Assembly (NCBI RefSeq): GCF_003032475.1
Contig: NZ_CP028369.1
Location: 4,030,001 to 4,094,000, forward strand
DNA length: 64,000 nt
Source: Streptomyces sp. P3
Lineage (GTDB): Bacteria; Actinomycetota; Actinomycetes; Streptomycetales; Streptomycetaceae
Direction: 5' to 3'
Positions 26,270 through 34,295 of the stretch are shown here, piece after piece (positions within the stretch are counted from its first letter, which is position 1; each line of letters begins with the position of its first letter). The translations under genes were made by a program, and so were the position numbers. Under the pieces are notes generated by a model. That model was not told the origin of the DNA, did not search any database, and was given only the letters and a program-made list of their open reading frames with translations.

Positions 26270-28042
26270 TCAGAGACCGAGCTCGACCTCGAACTCGCCG
26301 GCCTCGAGGATCGCCTTGACCGCGGTCAGGTAACGGGCCGCGTCGGCGCCGTCCACCAGACGGTGGTCGTAGGACAGGGTCAGGTACGTCATGTCGCGGA
26401 CGCCGATGACCGTGCCCTCCTCCGTCTCGATGACGGCCGGACGCTTGACCGTCGCGCCGATGCCGAGGATCGCGACCTGGTTCGGCGGCACGATGATCGT
26501 GTCGAACAGCGCGCCGCGCGAGCCGGTGTTGCTGATGGTGAAGGTCGCGCCGGACAGCTCGTCCGGAGTGATCTTGTTCGCGCGGACCTTGCCCGCCAGG
26601 TCGGCCGTGGCCTTGGCGATGCCGGCGATGTTCAGGTCGCCCGCGTGCTTGATGACCGGGGTCATCAGGCCCTTCTCCGAGTCCACCGCGATACCGATGC
26701 TCTCGGTGTCGAAGTAGGTGATCGTGCCCTCGTCCACGTTGATCCGGGCGTTGACGGCCGGGTGGGCCTTCAGCGCCTGGGCCGCCGCCTTGACGAAGAA
26801 CGGCATCGGGGAGAGCTTGACGCCCTCGCGGGCCGCGAAGGAGTCCTTCGCCTGCGCGCGGAGCTTCATCAGCCGGGTGATGTCGACCTCGACGACCGAG
26901 GACAGCTGCGCCTGCTCGTGCAGCGCCTTGACCATGTTGTCGCCGATGACCTTGCGGATGCGGGGCATCTTCACGGTCTGGCCGCGCAGCGGGGAGGCCT
27001 CGAGGGCCGGGGCCTTCTTCGCGGCGGGTGCTGCCGGGGCGGCGGCCGGAGCCGGGGCGGCGGCGGCCTTCGCGGCCTCGGCGGCGGCGATGACGTCCTG
27101 CTTGCGGATGCGGCCACCCACACCGGTGCCCTTGACGGCACCGAGGTCGACGCCGTTCTCGGCGGCGAGCTTGCGCACCAGCGGGGTCACGTAGGCGCCC
27201 TCGTCGGTGGCCTGCGCGGGAGCCGCGGCCGGAGCCGGGGCGACCGGTGCCGGAGCGGCCGGAGCGGGCGCCGGGGCGGCCGGGGCCGGGGCGGCGACCG
27301 GAGCGGGCGCGGGAGCCGGCGCGGCAGCGGCCGGAGCCGGAGCGGCGGGGGCGGGAGCCGGAGCGGCCGGAGCCGGAGCCGGGGCGGCCGGGGCCGGAGC
27401 GGCGGCCGGAGCCGCGCCCGGGGCGCCGATGACGGCGAGCTTGGCGCCGACCTCGGCGGTCTCGTCCTCGGCGACCGTGATCTCGAGCAGCACACCGGAG
27501 GTGGGCGCCGGGATCTCGGTGTCGACCTTGTCGGTGGAGACCTCGAGCAGCGGCTCGTCGGCCTCGACCGAGTCGCCGACCGACTTCAGCCAGCGGGTGA
27601 CGGTGCCCTCGGTGACGGACTCGCCGAGCGCGGGCAGGACGACGTCCGTGCCCTCGGCGGAGCCGGCGCCGGAAGCGGCCTCGGCGGTCGGAGCCGGGGC
27701 GGGAGCCGCCTGCTCGGTGGACGGCTGGGCGGCCGGGGCCGGCTCGGGAGCCAGCGGCGCGACCTCCTCGGCGGCCGGGGCGGGGGCAGCGGCGGGGGCG
27801 CCGGTGCCGTCGTCGATGACGGCCAGTTCGGCGCCGACCTCGACCGTCTCGTCCTCGGCGACCTTGATGGAGGCCAGGATGCCGGCTGCGGGGGAGGGGA
27901 TCTCGGTGTCGACCTTGTCGGTCGACACCTCGAGCAGGGGCTCGTCGGCCTCGACGCGCTCACCCTCGGCCTTCAGCCAGCGGGTGACAGTGCCCTCGGT
28001 GACGCTCTCGCCGAGCGCCGGAAGGGTTACGGAAACCGCCAT
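26270..28042 (-). CDS. sucB: dihydrolipoamide acyltransferase (E2) with two lipoyl domains
   Basis: 590 residues. Two lipoyl domains carry the attachment lysines K43 and K172 (TDKVDTE). An extreme Ala/Pro linker runs from about 205 to 282. The E3/E1-binding domain is [20 protein letters not shown] (283-302 and onward), and the acyltransferase core ends with DHRLVDGAD, catalytic H560. In actinobacteria a single E2 of this kind usually serves both pyruvate and 2-oxoglutarate dehydrogenases, so aceF/dlaT is an equally fair name. lpd lies 66 bp upstream, and lipA/lipB provide the cofactor. The linker coding region is highly repetitive. Confidence 0.93.
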   Translation of the reverse strand: MAVSVTLPALGESVTEGTVTRWLKAEGERVEADEPLLEVSTDKVDTEIPSPAAGILASIKVAEDETVEVGAELAVIDDGTGAPAAAPAPAAEEVAPLAPEPAPAAQPSTEQAAPAPAPTAEAASGAGSAEGTDVVLPALGESVTEGTVTRWLKSVGDSVEADEPLLEVSTDKVDTEIPAPTSGVLLEITVAEDETAEVGAKLAVIGAPGAAPAAAPAPAAPAPAPAAPAPAPAAPAPAAAAPAPAPAPVAAPAPAAPAPAPAAPAPVAPAPAAAPAQATDEGAYVTPLVRKLAAENGVDLGAVKGTGVGGRIRKQDVIAAAEAAKAAAAPAPAAAPAAPAAKKAPALEASPLRGQTVKMPRIRKVIGDNMVKALHEQAQLSSVVEVDITRLMKLRAQAKDSFAAREGVKLSPMPFFVKAAAQALKAHPAVNARINVDEGTITYFDTESIGIAVDSEKGLMTPVIKHAGDLNIAGIAKATADLAGKVRANKITPDELSGATFTISNTGSRGALFDTIIVPPNQVAILGIGATVKRPAVIETEEGTVIGVRDMTYLTLSYDHRLVDGADAARYLTAVKAILEAGEFEVELGL

Positions 28043-28108
28043 GGTTTCGGTTGCTCCTTAACGATTGCGGAAGTCTGGGTCGTCGCTTCGACGTGGTACG
28101 ACCGAGGG

Positions 28109-29497
28109 TCAGTCGTGCGAGTGCAGCGGCTTGCCCGCCAGGGCCAGGTGGGCCTCGCCGAGCGCCTCGTTCTGCGTCGGGTGGGCGTGGATGAGCTGCG
28201 CGACCTCGGCCGGCAGCGCCTCCCAGTTGTAGATCAGCTGGGCTTCGCCGACCTGCTCGCCCATGCGGTCGCCGACCATGTGGACGCCGACCACCGCGCC
28301 GTCCTTCACCTGGACGAGCTTGATCTCGCCCGCGGTGTTGAGGATCTTGCTCTTGCCGTTGCCCGCGAGGTTGTACTTCAGAGCGACGACCTTGTCCGCG
28401 CCGTAGAGCTCCTTGGCCTTGGCCTCGGTGATGCCCACGGAGGCGACCTCGGGGTGGCAGTACGTCACCCGGGGGACGCCGTCGTAGTCGATCGGGACGA
28501 CCTTCTGGCCGGCCAGGCGCTCCGCGACCAGCATGCCCTCGGCGAAGCCGACGTGCGCGAGCTGGAGCGTCGGGACCAGGTCGCCGACGGCGGAGACGGT
28601 CGGGACGTTGGTGCGCATGTACTCGTCGACCAGGACGTAGCCGCGGTCCGTCGCGACGCCCTGCTCCTCGTAGCCGAGACCGGCGGAGACGGGCCCGCGG
28701 CCCACCGCGACCAGCAGGACCTCGGCCTCGAACTCCTTGCCGTCGGCCAGGGTGACCTTGACGCCGTCGGCGGTGTACTCGGCCTTCGAGAAGAAGGTGC
28801 CCAGGTTGAACTTGATGCCGCGCTTGCGGAACGCGCGCTCGAGCAGCTTGGAGGAGTTCTCGTCCTCGACCGGCACCAGGTGCTTGAGGCCCTCGATGAC
28901 CGTCACGTCGGCGCCGAAGGACTTCCACGCCGAGGCGAACTCGACGCCGATGACGCCGCCGCCCAGGATGATCGCGGACTTCGGCACGCGGTCCAGGACG
29001 AGGGCGTGGTCGGAGGAGATGATCCGGTTGCCGTCGATCTCCAGGCCCGGCAGCGACTTCGGCACGGAGCCGGTCGCGAGCAGCACGTGGCGGCCCTGGA
29101 CGCGCTGTCCGTTCACGTCGACGGAGGTCGGGGAGGACAGGCGGCCCTCACCCTCGATGTACGTCACCTTGCGGGAGGCGATGAGTCCCTGGAGGCCCTT
29201 GTAGAGGCCGGAGATGACGCCGTCCTTGTACTTGTGGACGGCGGGGACGTCGATGCCCTCGAAGGTGGCCTTGACGCCGAACTGCTCGCTCTCACGGGCC
29301 TGGTCGGCGATCTCGCCCGCGTGCAGCAGGGCCTTGGTGGGGATGCACCCCCGGTGCAGGCAGGTACCGCCGACCTTGTCCTTCTCGATCAGGGCGACGT
29401 CCAGGCCCAGCTGCGCCCCGCGCAGGGCCGCGGCGTAACCGCCACTACCACCGCCGAGGATCACTAGGTCGAAAACGGTGCTGGCGTCGTTCGCCAC
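28109..29497 (-). CDS. lpdA: dihydrolipoyl dehydrogenase (E3)
   Basis: 462 residues from GTG 29497, preceded by GGAGG with seven bases' spacing. The FAD motif is VILGGGSGGYAAAL, the redox disulfide C46/C51 sits in GGTCLHRGCIPTKAL, and the NAD motif is ILGGGVIGVEFA. The C-terminal dimer-interface HPTQNEALGEA with the catalytic His-Glu pair is present. It reoxidises dihydrolipoyl groups with NAD. It is the first gene of a probable operon with the E2 gene downstream. The frame is open further upstream, but only this start has a ribosome site. Confidence 0.97.
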   Translation of the reverse strand: MANDASTVFDLVILGGGSGGYAAALRGAQLGLDVALIEKDKVGGTCLHRGCIPTKALLHAGEIADQARESEQFGVKATFEGIDVPAVHKYKDGVISGLYKGLQGLIASRKVTYIEGEGRLSSPTSVDVNGQRVQGRHVLLATGSVPKSLPGLEIDGNRIISSDHALVLDRVPKSAIILGGGVIGVEFASAWKSFGADVTVIEGLKHLVPVEDENSSKLLERAFRKRGIKFNLGTFFSKAEYTADGVKVTLADGKEFEAEVLLVAVGRGPVSAGLGYEEQGVATDRGYVLVDEYMRTNVPTVSAVGDLVPTLQLAHVGFAEGMLVAERLAGQKVVPIDYDGVPRVTYCHPEVASVGITEAKAKELYGADKVVALKYNLAGNGKSKILNTAGEIKLVQVKDGAVVGVHMVGDRMGEQVGEAQLIYNWEALPAEVAQLIHAHPTQNEALGEAHLALAGKPLHSHD

Positions 29498-29646
29498 GTC
29501 ACGTCCTCCATGCATGTGCGCCACGCCGGTCTCCAGTGACCGGTCGGCGGCTGGTGTCCGGCCGCTCTGTCTCGGCCCTGTGGTGGGGGCCCTGTCCTGC
29601 CGAGCCCCATCCTCGCACTTGTCGGACCCCGACGAGACACAGGGCC

Positions 29647-29663
29647 GGGGTGTGAGACACCCC
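29647..29663. repeat. small perfect hairpin upstream of lpd
   Basis: GGGGTGT-GAG-ACACCCC is a 7-bp stem with a 3-base loop about 150 bp before the lpd start. It could be a regulatory dyad or chance. Confidence 0.35.
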
Positions 29664-29703
29664 ACGCTCACTTGTGACAGGGGGCCGGCCCCACTCGCGG
29701 GGC

Positions 29704-29787
29704 GCGGGGAACTGTGCGACCGGCCGCATTCGGCCCGCACCCGCCACGTGACGGACGGGCCGAGTGATCAGGCGCACAGTTCCCCGC
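29704..29787. repeat. REP-like intergenic inverted repeat (GGGGAACTGTGCG type)
   Basis: Perfect 15-base arms at 29704-29718 and 29773-29787 carry GCGGGGAACTGTGCG and its complement. An inner hairpin GGCCG-CATT-CGGCC lies at 29722-29735. Elements with GGGGAACTGCGCG arms recur in many Streptomyces intergenic regions, so this is probably a member of that dispersed family. Confidence 0.65.
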
Positions 29788-29802
29788 TCCCGGCGGGACT
29801 AG

Positions 29803-29861
29803 GGCGTGTGTCGAAAGTGGCGTCGTGTGCCCGAAGGACAGACGGGATTTCGAGACACGCC
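29803..29861 (-). terminator. inverted repeat directly after pepA
   Basis: Fourteen-base arms 29803-29816 and 29848-29861 with one mismatch, abutting the pepA stop codon. It probably ends pepA transcription before the REP element and the lpd promoter. Confidence 0.6.
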
Positions 29862-31397
29862 TCAGCCCAGGTCGCCGGCGGCCGTCAGTTCGGCCAGCCG
29901 CACCAGCGTCCGCACGGCGGTGCCGGTGCCGCCCTTCGGCGTGTAGCCGAACGGGCCGCCCTCGTTGAACGCCGGCCCGGCGATGTCCAGGTGCGCCCAG
30001 GTGATCCCCTCGCCCACGAACTCGCGCAGGAAGAGACCGGCCACCAGCCCGCCGCCCATCCGCTCGCCCATGTTCGCGAGGTCCGCGACGGTGGAGTCCA
30101 TGCCCTTGCGCAGGTGTTCCGGCAGCGGCATCGGCCACGCCGGCTCACCGACCTCCTCGGCGGCCTCGTGCACCGCGGAGCGGAACGCGTCGTCGTTCGC
30201 CATGATCCCGAAGGTGCGGCTGCCGAGCGCCAGCATCATCGCGCCGGTCAGGGTCGCCACGTCGACGATCGCGTCCGGCTTCTCGGCGGAGGCCGCCCAC
30301 AGCGCGTCCGCGAGGACCAGCCGGCCCTCCGCGTCGGTGTTGAGGACCTCGACGGTCTTGCCGCTGTACATGCGCAGCACGTCACCCGGGCGGGTGGCGG
30401 AGCCGGACGGCATGTTCTCGGCGAGCGCCAGCCAGCCGGTGACGTTCACCTCGAGCCCGAGCCGCGCGGCCGCGACGACCGCGGCGAAGACCGCCGCCGC
30501 CCCGCTCATGTCGCACTTCATCGTCTCGTTGTGCCCGGCCGGCTTGAGCGAGATGCCGCCCGAGTCGTAGGTGATGCCCTTGCCGACGAACGCGAGGTGC
30601 TTCGTGGCCTTGGCGGACGTGTACGACAACTTGACCAGGCGAGGAGCCGCCGCCGAGCCGGCGCCGACGCCGAGGATGCCGCCGTAGCCGCCCTTGACGA
30701 GCGCCTTCTCGTCGAGGACCTGCACCTTGATGCCGTGTTCCTTGGCCGCGTCCTGCGCGATGGCGGCGAACGCCTGCGGGTCGAGGTCGTTCGGCGGCAT
30801 GTTGATCAGGTCGCGGGCCCGGTTGAGCTCCTCGCCGACGGTGGCGGCGCGCAGCAGCGCGGCCTTGTGGGCGGCGTCGCGCGGCTTCCCGCCGAGCAGG
30901 GCGGCCTCGGCGAGCGGCGCCTTGGCGTTCCCGGCCTTTGCTGCGTTGTTCGAGCGCGCGGTCTGCCGGTACGCGTCGAAGGAGTAGGCGCCGAGCACCA
31001 CGCCCTCGCCGATCGCGCCGATGTCGCCGGCATCGGTCACGGGCAGCGCGAACGCGGCCTTCTTGGCGCCGCCGAGGACGCGGGCGGCGGCGCCTGCCGC
31101 CCTGCGCAGCGCCTCGGGGTCGTAGGCGGCGTCCTTCTCGGGCTCGCCGCCGAGGCCCACCGCGAGCACGAGCGGCGTCTTGAAGCCCGCCGGGGCGGGC
31201 AGCTTCGTCACCTCGGCCTCGGCGCCGGAAGCCCCGAGGGTCTCCAGAACGCCGGCGAGCCGGCCGTCGAACGCCTTGTCGACGGCTTCGGCGCCTGGGG
31301 CAACGATCGGGCCCTTTGCGCCCTTGGCGACACCGATCACGATCGCGTCGGCCCGCAGGCCGGGCGCCGCGGCGGTGCTGAGAGTGAGAGCAGTCAC
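29862..31397 (-). CDS. pepA: leucyl aminopeptidase (M17 family)
   Basis: 511 residues with a GTG start. The catalytic C-terminal domain shows VGKGITYDSGGISLKPA (metal ligands and active-site lysine), MKCDMSGAAAV, and the family signature NTDAEGRLVLADAL with ligand Asp/Glu and catalytic Arg. It is a hexameric cytoplasmic zinc/manganese aminopeptidase that removes N-terminal residues in peptide turnover. Its placement near lpd/E2 matches pepB (Rv2213) beside dlaT in mycobacteria. The N-terminal domain is Ala/Gly-rich and poorly conserved. Confidence 0.96.
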   Translation of the reverse strand: MTALTLSTAAAPGLRADAIVIGVAKGAKGPIVAPGAEAVDKAFDGRLAGVLETLGASGAEAEVTKLPAPAGFKTPLVLAVGLGGEPEKDAAYDPEALRRAAGAAARVLGGAKKAAFALPVTDAGDIGAIGEGVVLGAYSFDAYRQTARSNNAAKAGNAKAPLAEAALLGGKPRDAAHKAALLRAATVGEELNRARDLINMPPNDLDPQAFAAIAQDAAKEHGIKVQVLDEKALVKGGYGGILGVGAGSAAAPRLVKLSYTSAKATKHLAFVGKGITYDSGGISLKPAGHNETMKCDMSGAAAVFAAVVAAARLGLEVNVTGWLALAENMPSGSATRPGDVLRMYSGKTVEVLNTDAEGRLVLADALWAASAEKPDAIVDVATLTGAMMLALGSRTFGIMANDDAFRSAVHEAAEEVGEPAWPMPLPEHLRKGMDSTVADLANMGERMGGGLVAGLFLREFVGEGITWAHLDIAGPAFNEGGPFGYTPKGGTGTAVRTLVRLAELTAAGDLG

Positions 31398-31707
31398 GGT
31401 GGTGGAATCTCGCTTCCGATGTGGAGTTGCTGTGGCCGGAGCATGGGTCGACCGGGCCCGACAGCCGACCCTGGACGCGGGTCGTGGGTGCGGTCGTCTC
31501 CGGGGTGCGTCCCACCGGCGCGGCGAACCGGCGTGGCGAATCCCGGAACGAGCCTACGCGTGCCTGTGCGTTCGCTCATGCACGCGAGTCTTCACCCCTG
31601 TCGGTGGCGTCGTCTCCGCCGGACGATCCTCGCACTACCGTGACCGGCGCACACCCCTCGGGTTCCCGACCCGCCACGGCCGCCTTCCGCACGACGCCGA
31701 ACGCGGC
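31398..31707. other. non-coding gap between pepA and cobS
   Basis: 310 bp between the pepA start and the cobS stop, both on the minus strand. It must contain the pepA promoter, but I see no convincing -10/-35 pair, riboswitch or repeat. Open frames crossing it lack family features. Confidence 0.5.
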
Positions 31708-32505
31708 CTACCCGCCCAGGGTCAGCACCGTCAGCGCGGTCGTCGCCGCCGTCTCCGCCAGCCCGCCGAACACGTCCCCGGTGACGCCGCCGAAGCGGCG
31801 CGTGCAGTGACGCAGCAGGAGTTCGGCGGCGGCGAGGGCCGCGACGACCGAGGCGGCCGTGCGTACCCCGTCGGCCACGCCGGACAGCCCGCCGCCGAGG
31901 GCCGCGACGACGACGCAGACGGCCGCCACGGCCACCGAGCCCGCGACCGGGACCACTCCGGCGACCGCCGCCCCCAGCCCTTCCGGCCGGGCCGGCGGGA
32001 CCCCGGCGCGGGCGGCCAGGGTGAGCGCCAGCCGGGCGGCGACCGCCGACGTGACGGCGGCGACGGCACCCCGTGTCCAGGAGTCGCCGTACGCCTGGGC
32101 CAGCGCGGCCGTCTGGGCGAGCAGCACCAGGACGAGGGTGAGCACGCCGAACGGGCCGATGTCCGACTGCTTCATGATCCGCAGCGCGTCCTCGGCGGGC
32201 CTGCCGCTGCCCAGACCGTCCGCTGTGTCGGCCAGCCCGTCGAGGTGCAGTCCCCGGGTGAGGACGGCGGGCACGGCGACCGAGGCGACGGCGGCCGGCA
32301 GCGGGTCCGCGCCCAACCGCAGCAGCAGCAGCCCGAGCCCCGCCGCACAGCCGCCGACGACCAGCCCGACCAGGGGCGCGCTCAGCATGCCGCCGCGCGC
32401 GGCCGGACGGTCCCAGCGGGTCACCCGCACCGGCAACGCGGTGAGGGTGCCGAAGGCGAAGCGCAGGCCGTCGAGGGGCGAGGCGGGGGGCGGGACAGTG
32501 GACAT
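31708..32505 (-). CDS. cobS: adenosylcobinamide-GDP ribazoletransferase (cobalamin synthase)
   Basis: 265 residues, mostly membrane helices. The hallmark RGLHLDGLADTADGLGSG followed by RIMKQSDIGPFGVL binds metal and substrate, and CTRRFGGVTGDVFGGLAE near the C-terminus is the second acidic site. It joins adenosylcobinamide-GDP to alpha-ribazole (phosphate) in the membrane. cobT and the cobU fusion are encoded nearby but not contiguous. No cobalamin riboswitch was found upstream. Confidence 0.95.
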   Translation of the reverse strand: MSTVPPPASPLDGLRFAFGTLTALPVRVTRWDRPAARGGMLSAPLVGLVVGGCAAGLGLLLLRLGADPLPAAVASVAVPAVLTRGLHLDGLADTADGLGSGRPAEDALRIMKQSDIGPFGVLTLVLVLLAQTAALAQAYGDSWTRGAVAAVTSAVAARLALTLAARAGVPPARPEGLGAAVAGVVPVAGSVAVAAVCVVVAALGGGLSGVADGVRTAASVVAALAAAELLLRHCTRRFGGVTGDVFGGLAETAATTALTVLTLGG

Positions 32506-32601
32506 CGCCGCAGACTATGGCCTGCCCGTCCCGCGGATCATGCCGGGGACGTCCGCCGGGGACGTCCGCCGGGCAGGATCCGGCCGGACACGCGCTACTC
32601 C

Positions 32602-32630
32602 GGACGCCCCGCCCGCGAGGCAGGGCGTCC
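32602..32630. terminator. stem-loop in the divergent gap upstream of 32653
   Basis: Twelve-base arms 32602-32613 and 32619-32630 with one mismatch and a 5-base loop, 22 bases before a start codon. Either a leader structure or a remnant terminator; a GGACGTCCGCC direct repeat lies just before it (about 32548-32573). Confidence 0.4.
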
Positions 32631-32652
32631 CGCTCCCCGTGAGACTGGGGGC

Positions 32653-33417
32653 ATGGGCGACTGGGTGCAGCGCAACATCGTCGAACCGGGCAAGCTCCCG
32701 CTGCTTATCGCCCTGACCGCGTTCGTGGCCACCTTCCTGATCACCCGGGTCATCACCCGCCTCATCCGGGCCGGCAAGGGCCCGTTCGGGAACATCAGCT
32801 CCGGCGGGGTGCACATCCACCACGTCGTCCCGGGCGTCGTGCTGACCGTCGCGGGCGGATTCGGTTCCGTGGCGAGTGGCCGGCACGGCTTCGGGGCGGG
32901 CGCCTTCGCGGTGCTCTTCGGCATCGGCACGGGCCTGGTCCTCGACGAGTTCGCCCTGATCCTGCACCTGGACGACGTGTACTGGACGGAGGCGGGCCGC
33001 AAGAGCGTGGAGGCCGTGGTCCTCACGGCGGCGCTGGGCGGACTGCTGCTGGTGGGCTTCTCGCCGTTCGGCGTCGACGGGATGAGCGAGGAGGAGCTCC
33101 AGGACCGGGGAAGCGTCCTCGCGACCGTCGGCGCCAACGTCCTCTTCTCGCTGGCCGTGCTGACCAAGGGCAAGGTCAAGACGGCTGTCTTCAGCGTGTT
33201 CGTCCCGTTCGTCGGGCTGATCGGCCTGGTCCGGGTGGCCCGGCCGGCCTCCCCCTGGGCCCGGCGGTTCTACCGGCGGCGGCCGCGGGCCCGCGCGAAG
33301 GCGATGCTGCGCGCCTACCGTCACGACCGGCGCTGGGCGGGGCCCCGCCGACTGGTGGGGGACTGGCTGGGCGGCAAGACGGACGAGGAACTGGCTCAGT
33401 CCGGCGAACGGGAGTGA
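32653..33417 (+). CDS. polytopic membrane protein with HIHH motif
   Basis: 254 residues. The first membrane segment is LPLLIALTAFVATFLITRVI. The loop GNISSGGVHIHHVVPGVVL contains HIHH at residues 54-57. Further helices and the acidic LVLDEFALILHLDDVYW follow; the clustered His and Asp/Glu residues look like a possible metal site in the membrane. The tail is basic (YRRRPRARAKAM). It is an actinobacterial family without known function. The last 22 bp overlap the end of the convergent rhomboid-like gene. Confidence 0.75.
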   Translation: MGDWVQRNIVEPGKLPLLIALTAFVATFLITRVITRLIRAGKGPFGNISSGGVHIHHVVPGVVLTVAGGFGSVASGRHGFGAGAFAVLFGIGTGLVLDEFALILHLDDVYWTEAGRKSVEAVVLTAALGGLLLVGFSPFGVDGMSEEELQDRGSVLATVGANVLFSLAVLTKGKVKTAVFSVFVPFVGLIGLVRVARPASPWARRFYRRRPRARAKAMLRAYRHDRRWAGPRRLVGDWLGGKTDEELAQSGERE

Positions 33418-34295
33418 GAGACCCGGTCCGACGCGGGCGGGTGAGGGGACCGGTCCGGCGAGTGCGGGTGCGGGTGCGGGTGCGGGTGCGGGTGACGGCG
33501 TCGGTCCGGGCCGTCCCGCCCGCCGTCCGGCGGCTGCGGGCCCGGCGGCTGCTGCCGGGCCGGGGCCGGTTCCGGGTCCGCGGCCGTTCCGGGCGCCCGG
33601 GGCCCCCGGCGCCGCGGCCCGCGGCCCGGGCGCCGCTCCGCTCGGCCCGCCCGCTCCCGTCGGCGCAGACACGCGTACAGGGCCGCTGTGGCCGCGATCG
33701 CCGCCAAGTGCTCCTTGCCGGCCAGGTTGTTCTTCAGCAGCACTTCCACGGTCATCGCGACGATCACCGCGGCCGCCGTCGCGTACGCGCGAAAGCGCCA
33801 GCCCAAAAACACCGCGAGGCCCACCACCGCGGCCGACGGACCGGTGTCCACCACCAGCGCGTCGGACGCGGGCAGGCCGAACGGGCCGCCCGGACCGAGG
33901 GCCAGCCCCACGCGGGCGTACAGGGTGCCGGCGAGCGTGGCGGTGTAGGCGACGACGAGGGTGCGCGGCCGGCCGAGGCAGAGCTCCGCGATCCCGAACA
34001 CCAGCAGGACCTGCACGAGCGCGCCCCAGACCGGAAGGTCGAGAGCGGGCACGAACAACGACAGCGGGGTGCGCGAGAGGGCGAGCCACAGCGGGTCCTC
34101 GGCCCGTACCGCGCCGACGTCCTGTACGGGCCGGTAGCCCCAGGGCTGGTTCTGCACGATCTGCGTCAGGGACGTCAGGCACACGGCCGCCAGCGTCAGC
34201 GGCACCGCCCGCCGGCGCCGCCGCGCCAGCGAGCCGCGCACGGCCAGGCACAGCGGCCCCCACTCGGCGCGGGCCCAGCCGGCGAGCCGCTTCAC
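33396..34295 (-). CDS. rhomboid-like membrane protein with His-Pro repeat tail
   Basis: 299 residues from GTG 34295, which overlaps the upstream stop as GTGA and has GGAGA seven bases before it. About six membrane segments span residues 25-200. VVDTGPSAAVVGLAVFLGW and the later KNNLAGKEHLAAIAATAAL place a Ser and a His where rhomboid-type proteases have their dyad, so a rhomboid-like fold is plausible but not proven. The C-terminal 90 residues are disordered, Arg/Pro-rich, and include HPHPHPHPHPH encoded by a hexamer repeat. Translational coupling to the MprF-like gene suggests joint function. Confidence 0.7.
   Translation of the reverse strand: MKRLAGWARAEWGPLCLAVRGSLARRRRRAVPLTLAAVCLTSLTQIVQNQPWGYRPVQDVGAVRAEDPLWLALSRTPLSLFVPALDLPVWGALVQVLLVFGIAELCLGRPRTLVVAYTATLAGTLYARVGLALGPGGPFGLPASDALVVDTGPSAAVVGLAVFLGWRFRAYATAAAVIVAMTVEVLLKNNLAGKEHLAAIAATAALYACLRRRERAGRAERRPGRGPRRRGPRAPGTAADPEPAPARQQPPGPQPPDGGRDGPDRRRHPHPHPHPHPHSPDRSPHPPASDRVSHSRSPD
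33462..33494. repeat. hexanucleotide repeat (GTGCGG)5
   Basis: Five perfect copies plus GTG, inside the coding sequence of the rhomboid-like gene on the opposite strand, giving five His-Pro dipeptides. Copy number is likely to vary between strains without shifting frame. Confidence 0.85.

Noticed and set aside
26036..29467. Plus-strand open frame of over 1100 codons opposite the E2 and lpd genes
   Set aside because: It is the antisense shadow of GC-biased coding sequence: low-complexity Arg/Gly/Asp translation, no domain, while the minus strand carries complete E2 and E3 enzymes.
31398..31707. Cobalamin riboswitch near cobS, cobT or cobU
   Set aside because: I looked upstream of all three for the conserved B12-box pattern and did not find one; these gaps are short or featureless.
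31421..31810. Plus-strand frame of 129 codons over the pepA-cobS gap
   Set aside because: It runs antisense into cobS, has no ribosome site, and its translation has no recognisable pattern.
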